Counted from the stretch's first letter, positions 34,321 to 43,111 are shown. The stretch is 64,000 nucleotides of DNA from Azophilus sp965221755 (GCA_965221755.1 OZ244921.1:2976001-3040000), one strand, 5' to 3'. Numbers and translations: made by a program. Notes: generated by a model from the sequence alone, not told the origin.

Positions 34321-35615
34321 TGCGAATCCGCCAGACTTTCAATAATCCTTGTCCCTACCCTGAGTGGAATTGCTGCCTTCGCGTGAGCCCGTCGTAGTGG
34401 CAAAAACTCATGCTTTCCAATCCCAAGGTGCGCCGCTATGGCAATCGCTTCGTCGAGTACGCGTGGCGGCGTTGCATTCGTTAAGGGAGGCGAAGCCTCC
34501 GGTTGTGCGAGATTTAGGAACAACCGTTGCCCCTCACTGGTTTTTACAACCAGAGGCCGACCAAAATATGTAATTTGCCCCCAAGGTTGATCAGTGGACC
34601 GCGAAATAATGTTATGGCGAATATAGTCGTCGTCCGGCAAAAACGCTTGGCCATTTGGTATGCGGGAATCCGGCTCCGGAGATTCATCGAGTTCTGAAAA
34701 ATGTTGCACGAATGCGCCAGACTTAACGGCCGACATTACGAGTAGGCGATGTGGAGAGAGCAAGCTGTCGATTCGGGCAAGCTCCCGCAACACTCCTGGC
34801 TGAAGAACCGCTACAGTGCTGAAAGCGGCTAGAGGACCGTCTAGCACAAAAGCTATGCGGGTAAGCGCCCTTCGGCCCAATTCGGTATTGGCTAAGCCTC
34901 GCAGAAGGTTCATCAGGGAAAGAATCTCAAAGGCTTCACGTACTCGTCCATGAGCATCTCCACAGGGCTGCTCATCACTGAATATCTCCTGTGCACGAAG
35001 TGAGTCTGCTAGTAGCACATCTCTTCCGCAGTCCTGACACTGCAACCTTAACTCGTTCGAGGGAGGCGTGAGAGGTCTTGAGTCACAGTCTAGATTTGGG
35101 CATTTGATACTACGTTGACCGTTCAAAAGAGCATGTAGCGTGGTCGCAAAACTCTCGCCACCAAAATGCCCAGACTCCAATGCATCCTGAATCGTGTTGC
35201 GGAACCAGTCTCTAGATACTTGTCCGTCGGCAGAACGAGCGTTGCGGCCAGGTAGAGCCATTTGCAACGTACTGGCATCTTCGGTTTCGCGCAATTCGAC
35301 GGGGTTGATGGCACCACTTTGGGGGAGTTGGGGGAGATTTGAAAGCCGTTCAATGTCTATTCTGACAATCGCGATAGACAATAGTCCCGCTTCAGTTGCG
35401 GGAAGGCGAGCCGGGATGCGGTGGTAGATGCTTGACCCATCAAGCGCAACAACTACAGGTCTGGGCGTGCTCACTGGGAATTGTTGGAAGTTGGGCAGTG
35501 GTTGACGTGGAAGGTTGTTCCCTTGTGTCAGCCGGTCGCCAAACGCACTGACGATTCGGCGGCGTTCCAAATCCTCGATGGCCGAAAATCCGGCCCGTTC
35601 GTTTGGATAGGGCAT
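34317..35615 (-). CDS. NurA-type nuclease with zinc ribbon
   Basis: A 432-residue NurA-domain nuclease. Family landmarks are VALDGSSIYHR (metal Asp59), FVLDGPLAAF (259-260), Lys298 in MSAVKSGAFVQHF, and the C-terminal GKHEFLPLRRAHAKAAIP block with its His. An inserted zinc ribbon has C172, C177, C193 and C196, and is not part of the archaeal core enzyme. NurA proteins degrade DNA together with the HerA hexamer. It overlaps herA upstream (TGATG) and the methyltransferase downstream (ATGA), so the three are translated as one unit. Codon use is AT-richer than flanking genes. Confidence 0.8.
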   Translation of the reverse strand: MPYPNERAGFSAIEDLERRRIVSAFGDRLTQGNNLPRQPLPNFQQFPVSTPRPVVVALDGSSIYHRIPARLPATEAGLLSIAIVRIDIERLSNLPQLPQSGAINPVELRETEDASTLQMALPGRNARSADGQVSRDWFRNTIQDALESGHFGGESFATTLHALLNGQRSIKCPNLDCDSRPLTPPSNELRLQCQDCGRDVLLADSLRAQEIFSDEQPCGDAHGRVREAFEILSLMNLLRGLANTELGRRALTRIAFVLDGPLAAFSTVAVLQPGVLRELARIDSLLSPHRLLVMSAVKSGAFVQHFSELDESPEPDSRIPNGQAFLPDDDYIRHNIISRSTDQPWGQITYFGRPLVVKTSEGQRLFLNLAQPEASPPLTNATPPRVLDEAIAIAAHLGIGKHEFLPLRRAHAKAAIPLRVGTRIIESLADSQ

Positions 35616-37783
35616 CAGTTCGACCGATCTGCTACCCGACTCAGTTCATTCTCACTATCCGGGAGCCGAAATCTATCGAGTTTGACCGGTACGGTGTACC
35701 CAGAGGATAGGGTTCGAAGGCGAATGAAGCCTGGTTCTGATACACGCCGAATCTGCGGTATGAAATCGGCGAAGTCGTGATAGCCCTCGACAACCTTGGC
35801 TTCATTGCTCGAGTTTAGGTGGGAGATGAACCAGTTGTCGGTCTCGCTGAGAATTTCCGGGAGGACTGAACTCGGAGCCTGAGTGGCCAGAACCATGCCG
35901 AGGTTCATTTTACCACCCTCTTTAGCTGAACGCGCCCAAACCGTGGATAACACGTCATTGCGGCCGCCCTTGGGCAGAAGGTTGTGAGCCTCCTCGACAT
36001 ACACCAGAACATGCCGCTGCCATGGGTCAAGTTCTGCTCCCGACGTGAACATTGATTGCTGTGCTCGGAAGACCTTCCACATTATACGTTCAGCGGCGTT
36101 CCTATTGAGCTCCGGATCCCCGGTCGATTGGTCGAAAATAACAAGCTTCCCCGCCTGCAAGTTCGCCACGATGTCGTCTGCATAGTCTGATACCGTGTTG
36201 CTTGAGTGCTGAATACGAAGGTCTTGGAAAGTTCGAACCCCGTTGGGCGTATCGAATATGCTAAGCAGGGATTTCAGGCGAGAATCCGCCCAGTCCTCTC
36301 CGGAACTGGAGCTGCTTGCGTATTCCGTCTCAAAAGACTCGTAGCAGCTCTTCTTGTCCTTGATGAAGCGATTTAGTGACTCGAATGCCGTTCTAAGGGC
36401 ATCCCAGGAAGACGATTCACTGCCAAGGATTTCAGCCGCGCGAATATACCTTTTGGCGTTGTCTGAATTGGCGTTACTGTTGGAACGTAGTGCATCAAGC
36501 AATGACCTTCCAAATAGACCGGAATAATCAGGAACCATTGGTGCCTCGAAGTCCGCCGCAGCTAATGCCACCTGATGGACAAGGATTGCACGGTGGTACC
36601 TTGTCGCTATGCTTCGATCATTGAGGTTAGGAGGAATGGTTAAATCAGCATCGCGGAAATTCGTCGTGTAACGTGCCGTCTCTAACGCCATTCTTTCCTT
36701 GATAAGCTCGCGTCCGACAATAAGCTGTTCAAGTTCGTTCTCGACAGTCTTGGTATCGGTTCGCATGCTTTTCGGAACAGGGTTTCCATAGAAATTGATT
36801 TTTGTGATCTTTCGATCTGGGTCAGTTGCGGGAGCGTATGTTCCGTAGGTCTCTACTTCAAGCTGCCGACTTTCGCCTAACAACTCATGGATTCGATGAA
36901 GCCCCTTCCCATCTTGCGGATTGTCTTGCGCGTACTCGCCATTGGGATCGAAAATCAACTGGCCAACCCTGAATTGCGAATAGTCCTTTCGCAAGAGATA
37001 CACCGCTTGCGCGGTAATTTTCATCGCATTGGACTTTCCGCTGCGCGACATGCCGAAAAACACAGTGCGTCGCTTGAGTAAATCTGTCGGATTGATTCGT
37101 ACTGGTACCTGAACGTCATCCCCCTTGTCTTGACGATCAGCGGCCGCGAATCGGGTCTTGGCGACTGCCACTCGGACACCGTCCTCTCCAGAAATCCCTA
37201 TTGTCGACAGATCAAGGCTATTTCCGCGATGAGTTAGATTGACGATTCCCTCAAGTAAAGGTCCTGTTGGTTTCCATGCGTATGAACCTCGCGCATGGTA
37301 GTAGTTGGCGATATCTTCAGCGAAACGCATCTTGCCGTCAGTGTCCCAACTTAGCGTTCCGAGAATTCGAGCCTGTACACCTCCAAGCGCGACCTCATCC
37401 CTCACCCATGCCGTAAGCTGTTCCGACCAAATCTCCTGACCTATGCTCTCGCGGGCGGCGGTCAGACGAGCATCGTCGGTGGTAGTGTGATTTGCGAGCC
37501 GCGTAGCCCCTGCAACGCGCATGAGGACGAAGGAGGCGATGTCATTGGTAGGGGCGGCTCCTGCCAACAGAAACATGCCGCGTGCCAATCCCCCGGCGAT
37601 TTCCCGATGGTAGTCATGAACTGCTAGGGTTGCCGTGTCGTAATCGAGCAGTAGAACTTGTCCGATTGCGTTGGCACCGGTCAGATCAGCTAGCAGTGGA
37701 TTTGGGTCCCTACCGTGCGTGGCAGCTATGTTTTCAATAAGCTGACCATCCGCGATGGATGGATTTGGTGTCGTTTCGGGCAT
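35615..37783 (-). CDS. HerA-type hexameric ATPase/translocase
   Basis: A 722-residue HerA/FtsK-superfamily ATPase (DUF87). Walker A GMSRSGKSN is at 244-252 and Walker B HVLVYVEEAHNLLP with the acidic pair near 597, followed by NLGMVLATQAPSSVLPEILSETDNWFISHLNSSNEA, the sensor and arginine-finger region. The N-terminal ~230 residues form the accessory domain; a helical insert lies at ~330-560. HerA hexamers pump DNA and drive the NurA nuclease, which is the next gene. The start has no clear Shine-Dalgarno and lies only nine bases from an IS, so expression may have changed. It belongs to an operon with the nurA and methyltransferase genes; probable defence role. Confidence 0.85.
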   Translation of the reverse strand: MPETTPNPSIADGQLIENIAATHGRDPNPLLADLTGANAIGQVLLLDYDTATLAVHDYHREIAGGLARGMFLLAGAAPTNDIASFVLMRVAGATRLANHTTTDDARLTAARESIGQEIWSEQLTAWVRDEVALGGVQARILGTLSWDTDGKMRFAEDIANYYHARGSYAWKPTGPLLEGIVNLTHRGNSLDLSTIGISGEDGVRVAVAKTRFAAADRQDKGDDVQVPVRINPTDLLKRRTVFFGMSRSGKSNAMKITAQAVYLLRKDYSQFRVGQLIFDPNGEYAQDNPQDGKGLHRIHELLGESRQLEVETYGTYAPATDPDRKITKINFYGNPVPKSMRTDTKTVENELEQLIVGRELIKERMALETARYTTNFRDADLTIPPNLNDRSIATRYHRAILVHQVALAAADFEAPMVPDYSGLFGRSLLDALRSNSNANSDNAKRYIRAAEILGSESSSWDALRTAFESLNRFIKDKKSCYESFETEYASSSSSGEDWADSRLKSLLSIFDTPNGVRTFQDLRIQHSSNTVSDYADDIVANLQAGKLVIFDQSTGDPELNRNAAERIMWKVFRAQQSMFTSGAELDPWQRHVLVYVEEAHNLLPKGGRNDVLSTVWARSAKEGGKMNLGMVLATQAPSSVLPEILSETDNWFISHLNSSNEAKVVEGYHDFADFIPQIRRVSEPGFIRLRTLSSGYTVPVKLDRFRLPDSENELSRVADRSN

Positions 37784-37792
37784 TTGTGCTCA

Positions 37793-39035
37793 TGTGCGGG
37801 CTCAGAAACCTTTCGGAACTTCCTCCCCGGGGCCTGGCCCCATGAACTGACTGGACGGGGAGGGTGGCGCCGGGCCATGAACGGAGGGAGCCGTAGGCGA
37901 CCGGAGTTCATGGCCCGGCGGCGCGGCGCGATGCGCCCCGCCGCCGGCTCAGGCATGCTTGATTCATTCACTGAACAAGGAGCCTGAGCATGAAACTGTT
38001 GCACGCCTGCCCACCTTCCTGCAAGCGCCTGCGCATCGACGCCGACACGGCGGGGGCCGCCGAGGAGCGCCTGCGCGCCCTCGAACTCATCGACCGGATG
38101 GTCGCCGGCGGCATGCGCCGCGGCGACGCCCTGCGCACCGTCGGCTTGGCCAGGAGCACCTACTACGACTGGCGCAGGGCCTTCCGGCGCGGCGGCGTCC
38201 GGGCGCTCAAGCCCAAGTGTACCCGCCCCCGAACCGTCCGCCGCCGGCGCTGGACCGACGCCGACGACCGCGCCGTGCTCAAGCTGCGCGCGGAGCACCC
38301 CTACATGGGCAAGGCCAAGCTGCGCGCGATGCTGGCCAGGGACGGCCTGGCCCTGTCCGTCTCCACCGTCGGGCGCATCCTCTCCAGGGCCATCGCCGAC
38401 GGGCGCATCAAGCCCGCGTCCTTCTGCGAGGGGCGCGCCAAGCCCAAGCGCCGCCGCCGCTTCGACGACGCCTGGGCGAACCGATGGAAGTTCGGCGACC
38501 GGGCCAGGGGCCCCGGCGAGATGCTCCAGATCGACCACATGACCTACAGCCGCGACGGCCGCGCCCTCAAGGAGTTCCGCGCCGTCTGCCCCGTCACCAA
38601 GTTCATGGCCGCCCGCGTCTTCTCCCGCGCCACCGCCGGCAACGCCAAGCGCTTCCTCGAAGCGGTGCTCGAGGCCATGCCGTTCCCCGTCCGATCCATC
38701 CAGGTGGACGGCGGCAGCGAGTTCATGGCCGACTTCGAGCGCGCCTGCGAGGCGATGGGCATCCCACTGCACGTCCTGCCGCCGAGAAGGCCCCAGTGGA
38801 ACGGCTGCGTCGAGCGCGCCAACCGATCCGCCCGCATCGAGTTCTGGAACCTCTACGACGGACCCCTCACCGTCGCCGACGTCGCCCCAAGGCTCGCCCG
38901 GCACGAGTTCTTCCACAACTACCGGCGGCCGCACTGGGCGCTGGATTGCCGAACCCCGAACGAGTACCTTGTCGGGATCGAGGATGCTGCCTGATCCGGC
39001 AGGCGAAAAGTTCCGAAATGTCCTGAGCCGGCACA
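37793..39035. mobile_element. IS481-like insertion sequence, complete, with 4-bp target duplication
   Basis: A 1243-bp element. The left end reads TGTGCGGGCTCAGAAAC then CTTTCGGAACTT; the right end, complemented, reads TGTGCCGGCTCAG then GACATTTCGGAACTT, giving ~29-bp imperfect inverted repeats with TGT...ACA tips as in the IS481 family. Both flanks carry CTCA (37789-37792 and 39036-39039), a 4-bp target duplication. It holds one transposase gene on + with both ends present, so it is probably an intact and fairly recent insertion. It separates the herA operon from its original upstream region. Confidence 0.85.
37990..38994 (+). CDS. IS481-family transposase (DDE)
   Basis: A 334-residue DDE transposase. 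An N-terminal helix-turn-helix (ALELIDRMVAGGMRRGDALRTVGLARSTYYDW) is followed by the rve/RNase H catalytic core: Asp in MLQIDHMTYS, Asp in IQVDGGSEFM, and Glu in NGCVERANRSARIEFW with the usual 35-residue spacing. The C-terminal HEFFHNYRRPHWALDCRTPNEYL is typical. It starts at ATG 37990 (MKLLHACPPSCK) with AAGGAG upstream. It would mobilise this IS and possibly related elements sharing the same ends. Confidence 0.88.
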   Translation: MKLLHACPPSCKRLRIDADTAGAAEERLRALELIDRMVAGGMRRGDALRTVGLARSTYYDWRRAFRRGGVRALKPKCTRPRTVRRRRWTDADDRAVLKLRAEHPYMGKAKLRAMLARDGLALSVSTVGRILSRAIADGRIKPASFCEGRAKPKRRRRFDDAWANRWKFGDRARGPGEMLQIDHMTYSRDGRALKEFRAVCPVTKFMAARVFSRATAGNAKRFLEAVLEAMPFPVRSIQVDGGSEFMADFERACEAMGIPLHVLPPRRPQWNGCVERANRSARIEFWNLYDGPLTVADVAPRLARHEFFHNYRRPHWALDCRTPNEYLVGIEDAA

Positions 39036-39052
39036 CTCACAGATCGGCGTGA

Positions 39053-39360
39053 ATTGTTGGATTATACGCGGTGGTGCCGGGAGAAGCGTCGGTCAACGCG
39101 GGCGGGCGGGTTCACGGCGGCTTGGCTCTCCTCATGGCGGATACGGCCTGCGCTTACGCGCTGAAGAGCATCGGTCCCGGCGGCGTCACCCAGAACGCAA
39201 CATGACCTACCTGCACGCCGTCGAGGCGGGCATGACGCTGGAAGCCGTCGCCGAAGTGGTCAAGGCCGGGGCGCGGATGGCCAGCTTGAAGGCGGAAGTG
39301 CGTGCCAGCGGCGAATTGGTTGCTCACGGGATCTTCAACTTCGTGATGCGCGGGGTTTGA
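39053..39360 (+). pseudogene. PaaI-type hotdog thioesterase remnant
   Basis: One frame reads YAVVPGEASVNAGGRVHGGLALLMADTACAYALK, the HGG...D active-site region of PaaI-like acyl-CoA thioesterases, then hits a stop at 39203. The adjacent frame continues with TYLHAVEAGMTLEAVAEVVKAGARMASLKAEVR and ends FNFVMRGV. The 5' end is missing, so the gene is truncated and frameshifted. It begins only 18 bp from the IS, so the island or IS insertion may have removed its start. Confidence 0.65.
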
Positions 39361-39370
39361 GAAGTGCTGA

Positions 39371-40510
39371 CTAACCGGCCACGGCACCGGAAGTGCGCAG
39401 GCTAGCCACTGCCGCTTCGTCAAATCCAAATTCCCGCAGCAGTTCGTCCGTGTGCGCGCCGGGCGTCGCCGCCGCGCCTGGCGTCTGGGGCGGCGTTCGG
39501 CTGAAGCGGGGAGCGGCCGCGGCTTGGTGCAGGCCGTCGATTTCCACGAAGGTGCTGCGGGCGCGGTTGTGGGGATGGTCTATGGCTTCATGGAAGTCCA
39601 GCACCGGGGCGTAGCAGATGTCGGTGCCGAGCATGATGGCATCCCACTCCTCGCGGGTCTTGGTCTTGAAGATGCGCTCCAGGCGCTCGCGCATGGCGGG
39701 CCAGTTGCTGCGATCCATCTGCCCGGCTAAGCCGTCCTCTTCGCCAAGGCCGGACTTCTCCAGCAGCAGGGCATAGAACTGGGGTTCGATGGAGCCGATG
39801 GAGACGTGCTTGCCGTCCCGGGTCTCGAAGGTGCCGTAGAAGTGGGCGCCGCCGTCGAGCATGTTGCGGCCCCGGTCAGGCAGCCATTGGCCGAGGTTCA
39901 TCATGCCGAAGACGCCGTTCATCAGCAGCGCCGAGCCGTCGGTCATGGCAGCGTCCACCACCTGCCCCTTGCCGGAGCGGCTGCGCTCGAAGAGGGCGGC
40001 CACCATCCCGAAGGCCAGCAGCATGCCGCCGCCGCCGAAGTCGCCCACCAAGTTCAGCGGCGGCACCGGGGCGCCGCCTGGCTCGCCGATGGAGTGCAGG
40101 GCGGCGGTCAGCGAGATGTAGTTGATGTCGTGGCCGGCGGCATGGGCCAAGGTGCCGGTCTGTCCCCAGCCGGTCATGCGCCCGTAGATGAGGCCGGGGT
40201 TCCGCCTGAGGCAGACGTCGGGGCCCAAGCCGAGTCGCTCCATGACGCCGGGGCGAAAACCCTCGATCAGCGCATCCGCCTGCTCGATCAGCTTGAGCGC
40301 CGTCTCCACGCCGTCCGGGCTCTTCAAGTCCACCGCAATGCTGCGGCGTCCCCGCGCCAGAATGTCAGCAGGCCGTGACGGCTGGCCGACCGCCGAGGCG
40401 CGGTCGATGCGAATGACCTCCGCACCCATGTCGGCCAGCATCATGCCGCAGAAAGGTCCGGGGCCGATGCCCTGCAGTTCGATGACCCGAAGGCCGGTGA
40501 GTGGTCCCAT
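39371..40510 (-). CDS. CaiB/BaiF-family CoA transferase, alpha-methylacyl-CoA racemase-like
   Basis: A 379-residue family III CoA-transferase-fold enzyme. N-terminal MGPLTGLRVIELQGIGPGPFCGMMLADMGAEVIRID is typical of racemases. Blocks GRMTGWGQTG and AAGHDINYISLTAALHSIG carry the His-Asp pair of alpha-methylacyl-CoA racemase. AMACR-type enzymes epimerise 2-methylacyl-CoA in branched-chain and sterol side-chain degradation. The CoA-transferase reaction cannot be excluded but is less likely. It lies 3' to a decayed acyl-CoA dehydrogenase on the same strand, suggesting an original beta-oxidation operon. Confidence 0.85.
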   Translation of the reverse strand: MGPLTGLRVIELQGIGPGPFCGMMLADMGAEVIRIDRASAVGQPSRPADILARGRRSIAVDLKSPDGVETALKLIEQADALIEGFRPGVMERLGLGPDVCLRRNPGLIYGRMTGWGQTGTLAHAAGHDINYISLTAALHSIGEPGGAPVPPLNLVGDFGGGGMLLAFGMVAALFERSRSGKGQVVDAAMTDGSALLMNGVFGMMNLGQWLPDRGRNMLDGGAHFYGTFETRDGKHVSIGSIEPQFYALLLEKSGLGEEDGLAGQMDRSNWPAMRERLERIFKTKTREEWDAIMLGTDICYAPVLDFHEAIDHPHNRARSTFVEIDGLHQAAAAPRFSRTPPQTPGAAATPGAHTDELLREFGFDEAAVASLRTSGAVAG

Positions 40511-40532
40511 GTGCTTCTCCTTGAATTCGAAG

Positions 40533-41070
40533 TTAGAACGATCGCGGCATGCCGAGCACGTGCTCGCCGATGTAGCTCAGGATCAGGTTGGTCGAGATGG
40601 GCGCGATCTGGTGGAGGCGAGTTTCGCGGAACTTGCGCTCGATGTGGCATTCCTTGGCGAAGCCAAAGCCGCCGTGGGTCTGCAGGCAGACGTCGCCCGC
40701 CTTCCACGAAGCCTCCGAGGCCAGCATCTTGGCCATGTTCGCCTCAGCCGCGCACGGCTCCCCCGCATCGAACAGCTGAGCGCTCTTTTCCACCATCAGC
40801 CAAGCGGCCTCCACCTCCGCGTAGCTGCGGGCGATGGGGAACTGCACGCCCTTGGTTGCGGCCGATGGGACGGTTGAACACCTCGCGCTCGGTGGCGTAG
40901 GCGCTGGCCTTGTCGATGAAGTAGCGGCCGTCGCCCACGCACTCGGCGGCGATCAGGATGCGTTCGGCGTTCATGCCGTCCAGGATCGCCTTGAGCCAGT
41001 GGTCCTCGCCGTACTTGGCGCACAGCGCCCGCACCGCCTGCCGGATTTCGGTGACTTCGGGGGTTTTCAT
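40533..41070 (-). pseudogene. acyl-CoA dehydrogenase, internally deleted and frameshifted
   Basis: It begins like an acyl-CoA dehydrogenase (MKTPEVTEIRQAVRALCAKYGEDHW), then jumps to ILDGMNAERILIAAECVGDGRYF, normally ~200 residues later. The FAD/middle domain is therefore missing through an in-frame deletion. Near IGRNQG the frame breaks by one base and continues in another frame as VQFPIARSYAEVEAAWLMVEK ... QTHGGFGFAKECHIERKFRETRLHQIAPISTNLILSYIGEHVLGMPRSF. It cannot make an active enzyme. It lies upstream of, and on the same strand as, the racemase-like CaiB gene. Confidence 0.8.
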
Positions 41071-41112
41071 AAGCGGGTAGAATAAGGATTTTCCGGTGAT
41101 GGAAACAGCTTG

Positions 41113-41742
41113 ATGCCCGGTGGCTCCATCGATCTGGCCAGCGTCGATCAGGTGCTGGCGACGGCCCGCTCGGTGCGCCGTCGGCTGGACTTCGACCGTC
41201 CCGTGGCGCAGGCGGAGATCCTCGACTGCATCAACCTCGCCACCCAGGCGCCCACCGGCTTGGGCGGCGAAAGCTGGCGCTTCGTCGTGGTGACGGACCC
41301 GGACGCCAAGCGCCGCTTGGCGGCGCTCTACCAAGAGGCCTTGGAGGAGCTCGTGGCCGCTCGCGGCCTGCAGATCAAGCCCACCCAGCAGGCGTTGGTC
41401 GCCCGCCTGCATGAGATTCCGGCGATGATCCTGGTCTGCAGCCTGGGCCTGCCGCCGGACGCCGGCATCGCCGGCCAAGTGGGCTACTTCGGCTCCATCC
41501 TGCCCGCCGCCTGGTCGCTGATGCTGGCGCTGCGGGCGAGGGGCATCGGCGCCACTTGGACCTCCCTGCTGGCCGCCCGGCAGGCGGAGGTGGCGGCTGC
41601 GGTGGGCTTGCCCAAGGACGCCCTGCTGACCGTGATGCTGCCCATCGCCCACACCAAGGGAGCGAATCTGAAGCGGGCGAAGCGGTTGGACGCCCGGGCC
41701 GTGACCTTTTGGGACCAATGGGGCCGAGCGCCTTCCAGCTGA
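41113..41742 (+). CDS. nitroreductase-family flavoprotein
   Basis: A 209-residue FMN-dependent nitroreductase-fold protein. Seen: TARSVRRRLDFDRPV (FMN phosphate contact near the N-terminus), INLATQAPTGLGGESWRFVVV (FMN-binding), GSILPAAWSLMLALRARGIGATWTSLL, and the C-terminal MLPIAHTKGANLKRAKRL. It would reduce nitro groups, quinones or a similar acceptor with NAD(P)H. The start at ATG 41113 has a weak RBS. It is divergent from the decayed acyl-CoA dehydrogenase. Confidence 0.85.
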   Translation: MPGGSIDLASVDQVLATARSVRRRLDFDRPVAQAEILDCINLATQAPTGLGGESWRFVVVTDPDAKRRLAALYQEALEELVAARGLQIKPTQQALVARLHEIPAMILVCSLGLPPDAGIAGQVGYFGSILPAAWSLMLALRARGIGATWTSLLAARQAEVAAAVGLPKDALLTVMLPIAHTKGANLKRAKRLDARAVTFWDQWGRAPSS

Positions 41743-41774
41743 CTCCAGCACGCCTTCAAGCCCGAGGACAAGGG

Positions 41775-41869
41775 TGTGCGGGCTCAGAAACATATCGGAA
41801 TCCGACCCAAGTGACGAGCGCGGAGTTCCGCGCAGCGAAACTCCATCCGCGACCGTCAGGCCGCGCGGG
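41775..41869 (+). repeat. dispersed repeat, copy H (left flank of DUF4143 gene)
   Basis: It begins TGTGCGGGCTCAGAAACAT, then ATCGGAATCCGACCC, GGAGTTCCGC/GCGAAACTCC and the CGCGACC-GTCAG-GCCGCG hairpin. It faces copy I in inverted orientation across the ATPase gene. Confidence 0.8.
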
Positions 41870-41887
41870 CTTGAAGCAACCCTGTTT

Positions 41888-41926
41888 ACCATGAAATATC
41901 GGTGTCAAACGCTGAGATTTCATGGT
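41888..41926. promoter_or_regulatory. 10-bp inverted repeat upstream of DUF4143 ATPase
   Basis: ACCATGAAAT at 41888-41897 and ATTTCATGGT at 41917-41926, a perfect 10-bp inverted repeat with a 19-base spacer, just before the ATPase start at 41940. It could be an operator or an RNA stem; no regulator gene is adjacent. Confidence 0.45.
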
Positions 41927-41939
41927 AATTTTTCCACTT

Positions 41940-43097
41940 ATGATTCCTCGAGACGAACATGTTGAGGCCATTCTTGGGCGGCTGAAATCGTTCCCCGCAG
42001 TGGCCATTCTTGGGCCTCGGCAGATCGGCAAAACCACGTTGGCGCGGCAAGTGGCTCGGCAGGCCGCAAGGCCGGTGCATTGGCTTGACCTTGAGAATCC
42101 GGCGGATCTCAATCGGCTGATCGACGACCCGCTGCTGGTGCTCGATGAGTTGCGTGGCTTGGTGGTCATCGACGAAGTGCAGCGTCGGCCCGACCTGTTT
42201 CCCATCCTGCGCGTGCTGGCCGACCGCCGTCCGCGGCCTGCGCGATTCCTGATTCTCGGCAGCGCTTCGCCGGACATGATCCGCCAGTCCTCCGAGTCCT
42301 TGGCGGGCCGCATCAACCACTATGAGTTGGGCGGCTTGGGGCTTGGCGAGGTGGGTCGCCATCGCATCAATCGCCGGTGGCTCCGGGGCGGCTTTCCCCA
42401 AGCCTGGCTGGCGCGCTCCAATGCGACTGCGTCGCTGTGGATCGAGAGCTTCGTGCGAACCTTCCTGGAGCGTGACCTGCCGGAGCTCGGCCTGCGGGTG
42501 CCGAGCGCCGCGCTGCGGCGCTTTTGGACCATGCTCGCGCACTGGCATGGGCAGGTTTGGAAGGCCTCTGAGTTCGCCCGCTCCTTTGGCGTGGCCGACA
42601 CGACCGTGCGGCGCTATCTGGACATTTTGACCGGCGCCTTGGTGGTGCGGCAGCTCCAGCCTTGGCACGAGAACATCGCCAAGCGGCAAGTGAAGTCCCC
42701 GAAGCTCTACCTGCGCGACTCCGGCGTGCTCCACGCCCTGTTGGGCATCGGCGACCTGCACGCGCTCAACGCCCACCCCAAATGCGGCGCATCCTGGGAA
42801 GGCCTGTTGCTGGAAAGCGTCATCGAGCAGTTGGGCCTGTCCAACGGACAAGCGTTCTTTTGGGCCGTGCATACCGGTGCGGAGCTCGACCTGCTGGTGC
42901 CCCGGGGGCGTCACCGCGTGGGCATCGAGATCAAGCGCACTGCCGCGCCCAGAGCCACCCGCTCCATGCGCACGGCGATTGATGACCTGAATCTGCGGGA
43001 AGTGGTGGTCATTCACGCAGGCAGGGAGTCCTATCGCTTGGCCGCCAAGGTTCGGGCGGTGGCGGCGAGCCGTCTGGATTTGGACTTGCAGCTGTAG
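41940..43097 (+). CDS. AAA ATPase with DUF4143 domain
   Basis: A 385-residue ATP-binding protein. An N-terminal P-loop ATPase (AAA_14: Walker A GPRQIGKTT at 25-33, Walker B LVVIDEVQRRPDL near 75-85) is followed by a C-terminal DUF4143 domain with PD-(D/E)XK-like features (LYLRDSGVLHALL, GASWEGLLLESVIEQL, GAELDLLV, GIEIKRT). These proteins occur as scattered, often multicopy genes in bacteria; their role is not established. The start is ATG 41940, although 41922 is also in frame. The gene is bracketed by inverted dispersed repeats. Confidence 0.88.
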   Translation: MIPRDEHVEAILGRLKSFPAVAILGPRQIGKTTLARQVARQAARPVHWLDLENPADLNRLIDDPLLVLDELRGLVVIDEVQRRPDLFPILRVLADRRPRPARFLILGSASPDMIRQSSESLAGRINHYELGGLGLGEVGRHRINRRWLRGGFPQAWLARSNATASLWIESFVRTFLERDLPELGLRVPSAALRRFWTMLAHWHGQVWKASEFARSFGVADTTVRRYLDILTGALVVRQLQPWHENIAKRQVKSPKLYLRDSGVLHALLGIGDLHALNAHPKCGASWEGLLLESVIEQLGLSNGQAFFWAVHTGAELDLLVPRGRHRVGIEIKRTAAPRATRSMRTAIDDLNLREVVVIHAGRESYRLAAKVRAVAASRLDLDLQL

Positions 43098-43111
43098 GTT
43101 CCGAAGGCAGG

